Positions 1 to 8,748 of a stretch of DNA of 64,000 bases are shown here, piece by piece. Each line of letters starts with the position of its first letter. The stretch's first letter is position 1. The notes below the pieces were generated by a model. That model saw only the letters and a list, made by a program, of their open reading frames with translations, made no database searches and had not been told where the DNA came from. The stretch is from positions 4,259,501 through 4,323,500 of the forward strand of contig NZ_CP027762.1 in the NCBI RefSeq assembly GCF_003852315.1, in the 5' to 3' direction. The translations under genes were made by a program, and so were the position numbers. Source of the stretch: Pseudomonas sp. LBUM920. Lineage in GTDB: Bacteria; Pseudomonadota; Gammaproteobacteria; Pseudomonadales; Pseudomonadaceae.

Positions 1-747
1 TTGAAACACCGCGTTGGGCAACTGCGCTGCCAGAGCTTGCCCGCCACTGGCGGGCGTGAGGCCGTCACTGTCGCCGGCCAGCACGCTGACCGGCAACAGC
101 AGGCTGCGAACCTGATCGGCGTCCGGCCATTGGGCGTGCTTCATCAGCGCCTTGAACATGGACAGGCGGTTGCGTTCAGTGAGTTTCTCTTCATAGGCCA
201 CCAGCGCCGGGTCGGCCGTGGCGTGCCAGGCGCGCTCGCGAAAGCCCTTGGCCAACACAGGACGCAGCCATTCCAACAGCCACGCAGGTAAAGCCATCAG
301 GCCACCGCCTGTCACCGGTCGATGCAGCTGCGTGCCCAGTAACAGCGCCGCGTCGACGGGCACTGCGGGCTTGGCCAGCAAGGTGCTCAAGCTCAGCCCG
401 GTGCCGAAGGAATGCGCCACGATCACGTTGCGAGCACCGCCGTAGCGTTGCAGGATCGCCAGGTAGTCGGCCACCAGCTCCGACCAGGCATAGGCAGTGG
501 CTTTTCGCGGTTTGGCGCTGTCGCCGTGGCCGAGCAGGTCCCAGGCGACCAGGCTGTAACCCTCAGCCTTCAGCGCCTGCCATTGCAGGCGCCATTGGTC
601 CTTGTTGCCGCCGGCGCCATGGCAGAAAAACACCACGGTGGCGGTTTCGGGCGTGCCGCGGTGGTGGGCGATGCTCAGGGATCGGCCGCGACGGATCTCC
701 ACGGCTTCACCGCGCACCACTGGCAACTGGCTAAGGTTGGCACTCAT
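1..747 (-). CDS. alpha/beta hydrolase, C-terminus cut by window edge
   Basis: A minus-strand frame begins with ATG at 747 and runs off the left edge without a stop, leaving about 249 residues. The protein has an alpha/beta-hydrolase layout. An oxyanion-hole segment FCHGAGGNKDQW comes after the first strands, then WDLLGHGDS, then the nucleophile elbow AHSFGTG (Ser within H-S-F-G), and later LAGDSDGLTP, which supplies the usual acid Asp. The catalytic His would lie outside the window. The substrate cannot be read from the sequence. It follows the ABC-importer ATPase by 63 bp on the same strand, so it is probably the last gene of that operon and may hydrolyse an imported ester or amide. Confidence 0.85.
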   Translation of the reverse strand, partial: MSANLSQLPVVRGEAVEIRRGRSLSIAHHRGTPETATVVFFCHGAGGNKDQWRLQWQALKAEGYSLVAWDLLGHGDSAKPRKATAYAWSELVADYLAILQRYGGARNVIVAHSFGTGLSLSTLLAKPAVPVDAALLLGTQLHRPVTGGGLMALPAWLLEWLRPVLAKGFRERAWHATADPALVAYEEKLTERNRLSMFKALMKHAQWPDADQVRSLLLPVSVLAGDSDGLTPASGGQALAAQLPNAVFQ

Positions 748-810
748 AAACACTGCATTCCTCGATCAAAAAACTCGGTCAGTGTGGCGGCGGCCTTGCC
801 GGCGCCTGCA

Positions 811-2418
811 TTAAAGCGTGTCGGCCTCAAGCACGGCGGCGTTCGGCACGCACTGCAATAGCGCTCGGGTATAGGGATGCCGCGCATCGGCAAACAATCT
901 GTCAGTCTCGCCCTGCTCGACCACACGGCCGTGTTGCATCACGGCAATGCGATCACACAACCGCGCCGCCACGCGCAGGTCGTGGGTGATAAACACGATG
1001 CTCAATTTAAGGCGCCGTTGCAGCGACTCAAGCAGCTCCAGAATCTGCACCTGAATCAACGCATCCAGAGCCGAAACACACTCATCGGCAATCAGGATTT
1101 TCGGTTCCACCGCCAATGCACGGGCGATGCCGATGCGTTGGCGCTGGCCCCCGGAAAATTCGTGCGGGTAGCGCTCGAAGGCCGAGGCCGGCAGGCCCAC
1201 CAGGTCAAGCAATTGCCGCGCGCGCTGTTCGGCGTCAGCCCTGGAGCGGCCCTGCACCCGCGGCCCGGTCATGATGATGCGGCCTACCGTCTGGCGCGGG
1301 TTGAGCGAGGCGAACGGGTCCTGGAAGATCATCTGCACCGCGCTGCGCAACGGGCGCAGGCGCCGTTCCGATAAACCGACAACCTCCTGGCCGAGCCATT
1401 GGATGTGCCCGCTGTCGGCATGCAACAAGCGCACGAGGCAGCGGCCCAAGGTGGATTTGCCCGAGCCGGACTCACCCACAATCCCCAGGGTTTCGCCTTC
1501 GCGCAGTTGCAATTGAACCGCGTCCAGCGCTTGCGTGGTGCGGCGCGCGCCCCACCCTGCACGGGTGCTGAAGACCTTGCCCAGTTGCTCGGCCTTGAGC
1601 ACCACGGCGCCGTCCACCGCCGTACGCGGTGCCAGCGGCTGTGCCGACACCGCCGCCAGCAGTTGCCGGGTATACGCCGCCTGCGGCTCGCGCAACACCT
1701 GGCGGGCGCTGCCCTGCTCCACCAGATGGCCCTTTTGCAACACCAGCACGCGGTTGGCAATCGCCTCGACCACGGCAAAATCATGGGTGATAAACAACAG
1801 CGCCATGCCCTTGTCCTGTTGGATTTTGCGCAACAGGTCGAGGATCTGCGCCTGAGTGGTCACATCCAGGGCCGAGGTCGGTTCATCGGCAATCAACAGC
1901 GCCGGATCGAACGCCAGGGCCATGGCGATCACCACCCGTTGGCGCTGCCCGCCGGACAGCTCGAACGGATAAGCCAGGCGCAGGCGTTCAGGGTCGGGCA
2001 GGCCGACATAACCGAGCAGGTCGACCACGCGCCGACGGCGCTCGCGCACCGCGTTCACCCCATGGGCGCGCAGGGTTTCGTCGATCTGCTCACCCACGCG
2101 CAGCAGCGGGTTAAGGGCGCTCACCGGCTCCTGAAAGACCATGCTGATATCGCGCCCGCGCAGTTGGCGCATGGCGGTGTCGCTGAGGGCGGCCAGGTCT
2201 TGATCACGAAACGCCAGGCGCCCACTTTCCACCGTCAACGGCGTCGGCAGTTGACGCAGCAACGCCTTGGCCAGCATCGACTTGCCCGAACCGGACTCGC
2301 CCACCACACACAGGCATTCGCCGCTGCGCAATTGCAGCGTCAGGTCATACAGCGCATGGCTGCGGTCCGCACCGGGCGGCAAGGCGATACGCAGGTTCTC
2401 GACACGCAATAACGTCAT
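811..2418 (-). CDS. peptide-type ABC transporter, fused double ATPase (DppD-DppF / YejF-like)
   Basis: This 535-residue protein joins two ABC ATPase domains and would energise the two permeases encoded just upstream. Domain 1 has Walker A GESGSGKS (about 40-47), signature LSGGQRQR (about 154-161) and Walker B LLIADEPTSALD. Domain 2 has Walker A GESGSGKS (about 315-322), signature FSGGQRQR (about 421-428) and Walker B ILIADECVSALD, with Cys447 where Pro is usual. Both have the H-loop FITHD. The layout is that of oligopeptide/nickel/opine importers with fused ATPases such as YejF and GsiA. The start ATG at 2418 overlaps the permease stop by 4 bp, indicating translational coupling. The transported substrate is unknown. 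Confidence 0.93.
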   Translation of the reverse strand: MTLLRVENLRIALPPGADRSHALYDLTLQLRSGECLCVVGESGSGKSMLAKALLRQLPTPLTVESGRLAFRDQDLAALSDTAMRQLRGRDISMVFQEPVSALNPLLRVGEQIDETLRAHGVNAVRERRRRVVDLLGYVGLPDPERLRLAYPFELSGGQRQRVVIAMALAFDPALLIADEPTSALDVTTQAQILDLLRKIQQDKGMALLFITHDFAVVEAIANRVLVLQKGHLVEQGSARQVLREPQAAYTRQLLAAVSAQPLAPRTAVDGAVVLKAEQLGKVFSTRAGWGARRTTQALDAVQLQLREGETLGIVGESGSGKSTLGRCLVRLLHADSGHIQWLGQEVVGLSERRLRPLRSAVQMIFQDPFASLNPRQTVGRIIMTGPRVQGRSRADAEQRARQLLDLVGLPASAFERYPHEFSGGQRQRIGIARALAVEPKILIADECVSALDALIQVQILELLESLQRRLKLSIVFITHDLRVAARLCDRIAVMQHGRVVEQGETDRLFADARHPYTRALLQCVPNAAVLEADTL

Positions 2419-3242
2419 AGCGACCTCCCCGGTTCAAAAGCCACGCGCAAGCCTTCGCCCACCCGGTTCACCGCCAGCACGCACAGCACAATCGCCAGGC
2501 CCGGCAAAAAGCTCATCCACCAGGCCTCGCGCAACACGCCACGCGAGGCGTTGATCATGTAGCCCCAGCTCATCGCTTCCGGGTCGCTCAACCCGAGGAA
2601 CGCCAGCGCCGCCTCAGTGAGGATCGCCGTGGCCATCACAAAGGTCATCACCACCAGCAACGGCGCCAGGGCGTTCGGCAGGATCTGTTGGGTGATGATC
2701 CCCAGTGGCGATTGCCCCAGCACCCGCGCGGCTTGCACAAACTCACGCTGGCGCAGGGTAAGGAATTCACTGCGCACCAGGCGCGCCACCGCCGGCCAGG
2801 CAACCAGGGCGATGGCCAGCACAATGGTGCCCAGGGACGGCTCCAGCACCGCCACCAAAATCACCGCCAGCACCAGCTGCGGGATAATCTGAAAGAACTC
2901 GGCGACGCGCATCAGCACGCCGTCGAGCCAACCGCCGAAATAACCGGCCAGCGCGCCGACGATCAAGCCGACCAGCAAGGTTGCCAGGCTCGCCAATGCG
3001 CCCACGGCCAGGGACACGCGGGCGCCGTAGAGCAAACCGCTGCCCAGGTCGCGGCCGAGTAAATCGCTGCCCAGCCAATGCGCCGAATCATGGAACGGGG
3101 CGAGCATCGGCTGGGTGTTCATCTCCCATGGCGAACTGTGGGTGAGCCACGGCGCGGCAATCGCCAACCCCGCGAGTACCAGCAAAAATACCGCGCCCAG
3201 CAACGCCGAAGGCTGGCGGATAAAGCGTTTGAGCAGCGCCAT
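2415..3242 (-). CDS. ABC transporter permease, DppC/OppC type
   Basis: This is a 275-residue inner-membrane permease. The start ATG at 3242 begins MALLKRFIRQPSALLG and overlaps the upstream permease stop as TGATG. An upstream extension in the same frame is arginine-rich and not protein-like, so I rejected it. Several hydrophobic segments are visible, starting with LLGAVFLLVLAGLAIAAPWL near residues 13-32. The EAA-type loop that contacts the ATPase reads EFVQAARVLGQSPLGII. An N-terminal block with HWLGSDLLGRDLGSGLLYG is typical of OppC/DppC proteins. It partners the next permease and the fused ATPase to import a peptide-like solute. Confidence 0.93.
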   Translation of the reverse strand: MALLKRFIRQPSALLGAVFLLVLAGLAIAAPWLTHSSPWEMNTQPMLAPFHDSAHWLGSDLLGRDLGSGLLYGARVSLAVGALASLATLLVGLIVGALAGYFGGWLDGVLMRVAEFFQIIPQLVLAVILVAVLEPSLGTIVLAIALVAWPAVARLVRSEFLTLRQREFVQAARVLGQSPLGIITQQILPNALAPLLVVMTFVMATAILTEAALAFLGLSDPEAMSWGYMINASRGVLREAWWMSFLPGLAIVLCVLAVNRVGEGLRVAFEPGRSL

Positions 3243-4219
3243 CAGCCCTGCCCTCCGGCGCCGATGCGCGGGTCGAGGAAACGGCAGATCACATCGGTCA
3301 ACACGTTGAAGCCCACCACCAGGATCGAAATCACTAAAAAGCCACCCATCAATACGCCGTAGTCGCGTTGCGCCAGGGCGTCGTACATCAAGCGCCCGAT
3401 ACCGGGCCAGGAATACACCACTTCCACCAGCAACGCGCCGCTGGCCAGTTGGCCGAGTTGCAGCCCGGCGAAGGTCACCACCGGCAGCAACGCATTGCGC
3501 AGCACATGCACATACAGGATGCGCCAGGGGTGCAAGCCTTTGGCGTGGGCGGTGCGCACGTATTCCTGGCCAAGGGCGTCGAGCACGGCGGCGCGGGTCA
3601 GGTGGATATACAGGGCGAGAAACAGCACGCTCAGCGACACGCACGGCAACAGCAGATGCCGCAAGCGATCAAGCAGCGAGAAGTCCTGGCCCACGCTCTC
3701 CATGCCAAAGGCCGGGAGCCAGTCCAGGCTCACGGAAAACAGCAGAATCAACAGCATCGCCAGCCAGAACGGCGGCATCGCATACAGCAGCAAGGCGCCG
3801 TGGGAGATCACGCCATCGAGCCAATGGCGCTTCTGTCTGGCCCGCGCCGCCAACACACCCAGGCTCACGCCCAACACGGACGACACTACAAACGCCGAGC
3901 CCATCAGCGCCAACGTGGCGGGTAACCGCTCGGCGATCAGTGACCACACCGAGCTCTGGTTACGGTAGGAATAGCCGAGGTCCAGTTGGGCAATATGGCC
4001 CAGGTAAATCAGCAGTTGCTCAACCAGCGGTTTGTCCAGGCCCATGGTCTGGCGCAGTTGCTCGATAAACTGCACATCGTCCACACCCGCTTCGCCCGCC
4101 AGCAGCAGCGCCGGGTCGCCCGGCGCCAGGTGGATCAGCACAAAGCTCAACACCAGTACCGCCACCACCATCAACAGCGCCTTGGCCAGGCGCCCGCCCA
4201 GATACAGCACGCCGTTCAT
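3242..4219 (-). CDS. ABC transporter permease, DppB/OppB type
   Basis: This is a 325-residue inner-membrane permease. It has an N-terminal membrane helix (ALLMVVAVLVLSFVLIHLAP), the family motif LAPGDPA, and an EAA loop (EYVRTAHAKGLHPWRILYVH) followed by LRNALLPVVTF. The size and motifs fit DppB/OppB subunits. The ATG at 4219 overlaps the binding-protein stop by 4 bp, and its own stop overlaps the next start by one base, so the genes are tightly coupled. Its role is to form half of the translocation channel. The substrate cannot be assigned from the permease sequence. Confidence 0.93.
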   Translation of the reverse strand: MNGVLYLGGRLAKALLMVVAVLVLSFVLIHLAPGDPALLLAGEAGVDDVQFIEQLRQTMGLDKPLVEQLLIYLGHIAQLDLGYSYRNQSSVWSLIAERLPATLALMGSAFVVSSVLGVSLGVLAARARQKRHWLDGVISHGALLLYAMPPFWLAMLLILLFSVSLDWLPAFGMESVGQDFSLLDRLRHLLLPCVSLSVLFLALYIHLTRAAVLDALGQEYVRTAHAKGLHPWRILYVHVLRNALLPVVTFAGLQLGQLASGALLVEVVYSWPGIGRLMYDALAQRDYGVLMGGFLVISILVVGFNVLTDVICRFLDPRIGAGGQG

Positions 4220-5799
4220 GGCGCCGGCGTCTCGAGGTAGACGCTTCCGTAATCTTCGTTAAGGCTGGTGGCGGTTTGCAGCAGGTTTTTCACCTGGTTG
4301 TGAAACAGCGTCTGGTTGCGCATTTCAAAGATCGGCGCAATCGGCAGGTCGGTGTTCAGCACGTTTTCCAACTGGCTGTAGAGCTGCTTGCGCTCCGGGC
4401 CTTCCGGTGTGTCGGCGAGCTTGTTCCACAGCGCATCCGCTTCGGGGCTGTTGTAGCCGCTGACGTTGGCGAACGGCGAAGTCTTGAGGATGTAGTCGGA
4501 GCGGAACAGGTAGGCACTGGTCAGGTACGGGTCGCCGATCTGGAAGATAAAGTTGTAGGTCAGGTCAAAATCCCAGTCACTGACGCGCTGGAACCACGTC
4601 GCGGCGTCGGACGTCACCACCTGCACCTTGAAACCCAGCGGTTGCAAGGACTGCTTGGTGTATTCGGCCAGGCGCTCCCACGCGCCGCCCTTCTCACCAT
4701 TGAGCAGGCGGATGCGCACCGCGCCCACGTCCACGCCGGACTCGGCAATCAAGGCCTTGGCTTTGTTCACGTCATAGGCGTACTGCGGCAGTTGTGGATC
4801 GTGGTACGGCGTGGTCGAGACGAACTCGCCCTGGGCGACCTTGCCCGAGCCAAAGAAGATGTTATCGACGATGAACTGCCGGTTCAGCGCATACAGGATC
4901 GCCTGGCGCACCTTGGGGTTGTTCAGCGGCGGCTTGCGTGTGTTGATCTGCAAAAACGCCAGGCCCGCATACAGCTCCCAGCCCTTGTGCGATGACTGCA
5001 CATCGGGCAAGGCACTCAGGCGCTTGAGGTCGGCGTAATCGGCATCGCCACTGCGCAGCACTTGCACGTCGTTGCGCTCGAATGCGGCGGCGCGCGAGGA
5101 GCCGTCGGGGATCACGTGAAAGATGATGCCGTCGAGGTGCGGCAGGCCTTTTTTCCAGTAGGTGGGGTTCTTGGCCAGCTTGATGTAGGCACCGCGCTTC
5201 CACTCGACAAACACAAACGGCCCGGTGCCGACCGGTTTGAGGTTGTAGGGGTTATTGCGAAAATCAGTGCCTTCGTACAGGTGTTTGGGCACCACCGGGC
5301 GCAGGCCACTGCCCAGGGCCGACAGCAACGGGGCGAAGGGTTTCTTCAAGTGGAACACCACCTGCAACGGGCCCGTAGCGGTGATGCTGTCAACGTATTC
5401 GGTGATGATGCCGCCCAGGCGCTTGTCCACCTCCGGGTAGAAGGTCTGGAAGCTGAACACCACGTCATCGGCGGTGAAAGCCGGGCCGTCATGCCAGTGC
5501 ACGCCGTCCTGCAGGTCGAAGGTGTAGGTCAGGCCATCCGGCGAAAGGGTCCAGGCTTTGGCCAATACCGGTTTGGGGTTCAGGTCAGTGTCGAACGTCA
5601 GCAGGCCCTGAAGGATCTTGCCGCTCACGTATTGGGTGGACACATGGCTGACCACGCCATGCATCAGCGACGGCGGCTCCGGCTGGGCCACCAGGTTCAG
5701 CACGCCGCCGTCCTGGGGTTGCGCCAGCGCCTGGCCGGCCAGCAAAACGGTGCACAGGCCCACGGACGACAGGACGCGGCGCAAAGAGAATGAGCGCAT
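4216..5799 (-). CDS. periplasmic solute-binding protein of peptide/opine ABC importer (SBP_bac_5)
   Basis: This 527-residue precursor carries a Sec signal peptide (MRSFSLRRVLSSVGLCTVLL, then AGQALA before QPQDGG). The mature part has the extracellular solute-binding family 5 pattern: LNLVAQPEPPSL, TYTFDLQDGVHWHDG, FTADDVVFSFQT and VRQAILYALNRQFIVDN. The ATG at 5799 is preceded by GAGGAG at good spacing. The same frame stays open further upstream, but that part has no signal peptide or ribosome site. It is the first gene of binding protein, permease, permease, ATPase, hydrolase. A sigma-54-type promoter at 5836-5851 points into it. Peptides, opines or other amine compounds are all possible ligands. 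Confidence 0.94.
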   Translation of the reverse strand: MRSFSLRRVLSSVGLCTVLLAGQALAQPQDGGVLNLVAQPEPPSLMHGVVSHVSTQYVSGKILQGLLTFDTDLNPKPVLAKAWTLSPDGLTYTFDLQDGVHWHDGPAFTADDVVFSFQTFYPEVDKRLGGIITEYVDSITATGPLQVVFHLKKPFAPLLSALGSGLRPVVPKHLYEGTDFRNNPYNLKPVGTGPFVFVEWKRGAYIKLAKNPTYWKKGLPHLDGIIFHVIPDGSSRAAAFERNDVQVLRSGDADYADLKRLSALPDVQSSHKGWELYAGLAFLQINTRKPPLNNPKVRQAILYALNRQFIVDNIFFGSGKVAQGEFVSTTPYHDPQLPQYAYDVNKAKALIAESGVDVGAVRIRLLNGEKGGAWERLAEYTKQSLQPLGFKVQVVTSDAATWFQRVSDWDFDLTYNFIFQIGDPYLTSAYLFRSDYILKTSPFANVSGYNSPEADALWNKLADTPEGPERKQLYSQLENVLNTDLPIAPIFEMRNQTLFHNQVKNLLQTATSLNEDYGSVYLETPAP

Positions 5800-5835
5800 G
5801 GAGGCTCCTCGGGTTGAAAGAGATGCCAGCGGTTT

Positions 5836-5851
5836 TGCAAGCGCTGTGCCA
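5836..5851 (-). promoter_or_regulatory. sigma-54 (-24/-12) promoter for the ABC importer operon
   Basis: On the minus strand the sequence reads TGGCACAGCGCTTGCA. It has the GG and GC dinucleotides separated by exactly 10 bases, matching the RpoN consensus TGGCAC-N5-TTGC. It lies about 36 bp upstream of the binding-protein ATG at 5799. RpoN promoters need an enhancer-binding activator. A short inverted repeat, GATTGC-N7-GCAATC, at 5869-5887 is a possible upstream site. Confidence 0.8.
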
Positions 5852-5956
5852 TGGGGCTTCGGGCTTGAGATTGCTGGATTTGCAATCGGGCGAGCTGATG
5901 AAAAAACCACAGCGACCTGCGCGAGTGTGCAAAAAGCAACAGCACCGCCGTTCACT

Positions 5957-6046
5957 TGTGGGACCTGACTTGCCTGCGATTGCGGTGGGCCGGAGGGCGG
6001 ATGAGTTGGCCGAACCAGCGCTAGCGCAGGCAAGCCAGCTGCCACA
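5957..6046. repeat. degenerate REP doublet
   Basis: Two inverted REP-like halves face each other: TGTGGGACCTGACTTGCCTG at the left and GCAGGCAAGCCAGCTGCCACA at the right (quoted in part). They are imperfect relatives of the array at 18084-18827. The doublet lies in the 318-bp gap between the divergent importer operon and the TPR gene. It is flanked by two sigma-54 promoters. I see no other gene in this gap. Confidence 0.75.
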
Positions 6047-6065
6047 GGGATTCCAGGGTGTCAGC

Positions 6066-6081
6066 TGGCACAAGGTTTGCC
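6066..6081 (+). promoter_or_regulatory. sigma-54 (-24/-12) promoter for the TPR gene
   Basis: TGGCACAAGGTTTGCC matches TGGCAC-N5-TTGC, with 10 bases between GG and GC. It is 37 bp upstream of the ATG at 6118. It is divergent from the RpoN-type promoter at 5836-5851. Confidence 0.78.
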
Positions 6082-6117
6082 CCTGTCACCGTTATCTGTA
6101 TCAACGAGCCGAACCTC

Positions 6118-7464
6118 ATGTCACTGGATTACCTGGGCAACCCCATCGACACCACCGACGCCGCCACCCGCCAGGGCCTGGACGATTTCATCGGCGGCTT
6201 TCTCGGTTACCAGCCGCGCGCCGAGCGCATTCTGGCCACCGCCGACGCCAACGCGGACTCCGCGCTGGCCAATGCGTTTGCCGGCTTGTTGCTGATGTTT
6301 ATCGAGTCCCCCGCAGGCCCGGCACTGGCCGACCACTACCGCCAACGCGCCACCGCCGTGAACACCGACCACCCGCGCGCGCAGCTGTACCTTGCCGTGC
6401 TGGACGCCTGGATCAATGACGACCTCGATCAAGTCGTGCACCTGAGCGACCACCTGCTGGAACGCTACCCGCGCGACTTGTTCGCCGCCAAGCTCAACCA
6501 GTATGTGGAGTTCAATCGCGGCAACTGGCCGGCGCTGCTGCGCATCGGCCTCAAAGCCACCGCCGGCGCCGCAGACATCGCCCACAGCCACGGCCTGCTG
6601 GCTTTTGCCTATGAGCAATGCCATCTGCTCGAAGAGGCTCAAACCAGCGCGCGCGAAGCCTTGCGCCTGCAACCGAGCGAGCCTTGGGCCCACCATGCCC
6701 TGGCCCATGTGATGCTCACCGAAGGCCGTATCGAGGAAGGCACGGCTTTTCTGCAAGGCGTGAAGCACCACTGGGACGGCCTGAACTCCTTCATGTACAC
6801 GCACAATTGGTGGCACCTGGCGCTGTTTTACCTCGCGCGCGGGGATGACCAGCAGGTCCTGGAGATTTACGACCGCCACGTGTGGGGCATCCTGCCGCAA
6901 TACTCGCAGGATCAGGTCGGCGCCGTGTCCTTGCTGGCGCGTATGGAGCTGGCGGGCATCGATGTGGGTGAGCGCTGGCAAGCATTGGCGCCGTACCTGC
7001 AATCACGGGTGGGCGATACGGTGCAGCCGTTTCTCAGTGTGCAATATCTGTATGGGTTGGCGCGGGCCGGCAAGCCCGAGGCGGATGGGTTGCTGACGGC
7101 GCTGCGCGAGCATAGTGGTGAGGCGCGACCGGTGTGGGGCGAAGTGACATTGCCGCTGGCGCGCGGCTTACTGGCGCATGCGCGAGGCCATGTACACGAG
7201 GCCCTGGAGCAACTGGCAATCGCCCTGCCGCGCCTGAACGAGATTGGCGGCAGTCATGCCCAGCGCGATTTGTTTGCGCAGATCGAACTGGATGCGCGGT
7301 TGCGCACAGGTGATTGGTTTACTGCCCAGCAAACCTTGGAATTACGGCGCCGGTATGACGGCTGGGATGTACCGACAAACCGAAGTTTGGTGCGCGTGTA
7401 TGAGGCGTTGGGGCTACCCGAGCAGGCAGCAAAAGCGCAGGCGCGAGTGCTGCGTTTCAGCTGA
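6118..7464 (+). CDS. tetratricopeptide-repeat protein, TTC38/StaR-like family
   Basis: This 448-residue soluble protein has no signal peptide. Helical TPR-like repeats run through most of it, for example LLAFAYEQCHLLEEAQTSAR, then EALRLQPSEPWAHHALAHVM. The block HNWWHLALFYLARGDDQQ is characteristic of the widespread TTC38/StaR-like family, whose biochemical role is poorly defined. The start MSLDYLGNPIDTT at 6118 was chosen over an in-frame upstream codon because the sigma-54 promoter at 6066-6081 would lie inside the longer version. The gene stands alone between divergent and convergent neighbours, but it shares a promoter class with them, which suggests the same physiological response. No partner or reaction can be assigned. 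Confidence 0.85.
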   Translation: MSLDYLGNPIDTTDAATRQGLDDFIGGFLGYQPRAERILATADANADSALANAFAGLLLMFIESPAGPALADHYRQRATAVNTDHPRAQLYLAVLDAWINDDLDQVVHLSDHLLERYPRDLFAAKLNQYVEFNRGNWPALLRIGLKATAGAADIAHSHGLLAFAYEQCHLLEEAQTSAREALRLQPSEPWAHHALAHVMLTEGRIEEGTAFLQGVKHHWDGLNSFMYTHNWWHLALFYLARGDDQQVLEIYDRHVWGILPQYSQDQVGAVSLLARMELAGIDVGERWQALAPYLQSRVGDTVQPFLSVQYLYGLARAGKPEADGLLTALREHSGEARPVWGEVTLPLARGLLAHARGHVHEALEQLAIALPRLNEIGGSHAQRDLFAQIELDARLRTGDWFTAQQTLELRRRYDGWDVPTNRSLVRVYEALGLPEQAAKAQARVLRFS

Positions 7465-7475
7465 AAAACACCGTT

Positions 7476-7508
7476 AAAAAATGTGCGAGCTGGCGTGCCA
7501 GCTCGCAC
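7476..7508 (-). terminator. rho-independent terminator of the P1 peptidase gene
   Basis: A perfect 12-bp stem (GTGCGAGCTGGC / GCCAGCTCGCAC, 7483-7508) with a 2-base loop is followed, reading on the minus strand, by a run of six T (7476-7481). It sits between the convergent TPR and P1 peptidase genes. On the plus strand it lacks a T run, so it serves mainly the minus-strand gene. Confidence 0.85.
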
Positions 7509-7531
7509 CTTTGAGCGCGCTCACTGGTTAA

Positions 7532-8524
7532 TCAGCCCCGAGCGGCAAATACCCCTCTGGCAATCGCCCGCGCCACACAATCCGCGGCGGCTGCCCCAAT
7601 ACAACCAATCTCCACCTGCCGCCGTGGGCCGTCGGTCAATGCCACCGCCGCCGACGCCAAGGCAAACACCGTGTCCCCATCAAACGGCAGATGCGCCGGC
7701 CGCACGGCTCGGGCAATCCCGTCCTGGGCCATGATTGCAACACGCTTGCACTCGGCGACGGTCAGCCGCGCGGTGCTGGCGACCACCACCAACGTGGTAT
7801 TGGCCCCGGCCTGCAAGCGGCCCATGGAGTCCAGGCGCGACAGCTCCGGCATCGGATCGCTGCAGTCCATTTCGGTTTGCGGCCGATGCCCGCCAAATTC
7901 GCCCTCCACCTCCCAAGGCCAGGCCCAGAAGGTTTCGCCATCGGGCATATACACCGAGCCAATCGGGTTGGCGACCACCAGCGCCGCGACGATCAAGCCA
8001 TCGCCCAGGTCCAGAGAGGCGCTGCCCAACCCGCCTTTCAACACGCCCGCCATGGCGCCACGGCCAGCGCCCACCGAGCCCAGCTCGAAGTCCTCAGCCG
8101 CATTCGCCAACGCTTCAAACCCCAGGCGCCGATAAGGCGGCTCCAGGCCCCAAGCCTTGTCGCCGCCATTGGCCAGGTCATGCAACACGGCCGCCGGCAC
8201 GATGGGAATCGCCGGCGCGCCGGGTTTCAAATGCAGGCCAACATCGTCCTGAGACAGTTTGGCCGCCACCGCATCGGCCGCACCGAGGCCGAACACCGAG
8301 CCGCCGGCAAACACCAGCGCGTGCAGCTGGCCGACCATGTTTTCCGGCTCCAGGGCCGCTGTTTCACGCCCGCCGGGGCCGCCGCCGCGGATGTCGATGC
8401 TGGCGGTCCAGAAGCCATCGGGGCGGATCACCGTGACGCCAGTGTCGACGTGCAGGTCCGTGGCGTGGCCGACCGTGAGGCCTGGGATATCAGAAAGGGC
8501 ATTGCGCGGGCCGGGTCTAGGCAT
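7532..8524 (-). CDS. P1 family (S58) self-cleaving aminopeptidase/amidase, DmpA/NylC-like
   Basis: This 330-residue protein belongs to the DmpA / beta-aminopeptidase / NylC fold, whose members cleave themselves to expose an N-terminal Ser or Thr nucleophile. Family landmarks are NALSDIPGLTVGHA at the N-terminus, a Gly-rich segment RGGGPGGRET, then VFAGGSVFGLGAADAVA, GSVGAGRGAMAG and ANTTLVVVAS. The Asn242-Thr243 bond in the last motif corresponds to the NylC-type cleavage site, so Thr243 is the predicted nucleophile. Known relatives hydrolyse D-amino-acid or beta-peptides and nylon oligomers; the substrate here is open. Its own sigma-54 promoter (8565-8580) ties it to the importer and monooxygenase operons, where it could process an imported amide. 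Confidence 0.88.
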   Translation of the reverse strand: MPRPGPRNALSDIPGLTVGHATDLHVDTGVTVIRPDGFWTASIDIRGGGPGGRETAALEPENMVGQLHALVFAGGSVFGLGAADAVAAKLSQDDVGLHLKPGAPAIPIVPAAVLHDLANGGDKAWGLEPPYRRLGFEALANAAEDFELGSVGAGRGAMAGVLKGGLGSASLDLGDGLIVAALVVANPIGSVYMPDGETFWAWPWEVEGEFGGHRPQTEMDCSDPMPELSRLDSMGRLQAGANTTLVVVASTARLTVAECKRVAIMAQDGIARAVRPAHLPFDGDTVFALASAAVALTDGPRRQVEIGCIGAAAADCVARAIARGVFAARG

Positions 8525-8564
8525 ACAGAAAAAACTTCCTTGGGTTCAGGTATGGCGTGGGGAG

Positions 8565-8580
8565 AGCAAGGGGTGTGCCA
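8565..8580 (-). promoter_or_regulatory. sigma-54 (-24/-12) promoter for the P1 peptidase gene
   Basis: On the minus strand the sequence reads TGGCACACCCCTTGCT, an RpoN consensus match with GG-N10-GC spacing. It lies about 40 bp upstream of the ATG at 8524. An AAGGAAG ribosome site lies between the predicted transcription start and that ATG. Confidence 0.8.
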
Positions 8581-8582
8581 AG

Positions 8583-8616
8583 CCGCAATACCCCGGCGTT
8601 ACGGCGTGCATTGCGG
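8583..8616. promoter_or_regulatory. inverted repeat between divergent sigma-54 promoters (possible activator site)
   Basis: CCGCAAT at 8583-8589 is the exact inverse of ATTGCGG at 8610-8616. It lies in the 307-bp gap between the P1 peptidase and TonB receptor genes. It is only 3 bp from the minus-strand promoter but about 117 bp upstream of the plus-strand one, a usual enhancer distance for the latter. Function is inferred. Apart from this site and the two promoters, I see no gene in 8525-8831. Confidence 0.35.
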
Positions 8617-8732
8617 TCCGCGCGAGCGTGTCCTGCACAAAAACCAACACCCTGCCCTTTGGCCTGTTAGAAAAACACCAACACAGGCGCCAACATCACT
8701 CCAACCAGCTGTTTTAAAACATTTTTTTCAGG

Positions 8733-8748
8733 TGGCACAGCCTTTGCT
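8733..8748 (+). promoter_or_regulatory. sigma-54 (-24/-12) promoter for the TonB receptor / monooxygenase operon
   Basis: TGGCACAGCCTTTGCT matches TGGCAC-N5-TTGC with 10 bases between GG and GC. The predicted transcription start is near 8759, about 73 bp before the ATG at 8832. A T-rich run just upstream (8722-8728) may aid bending. Confidence 0.82.
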
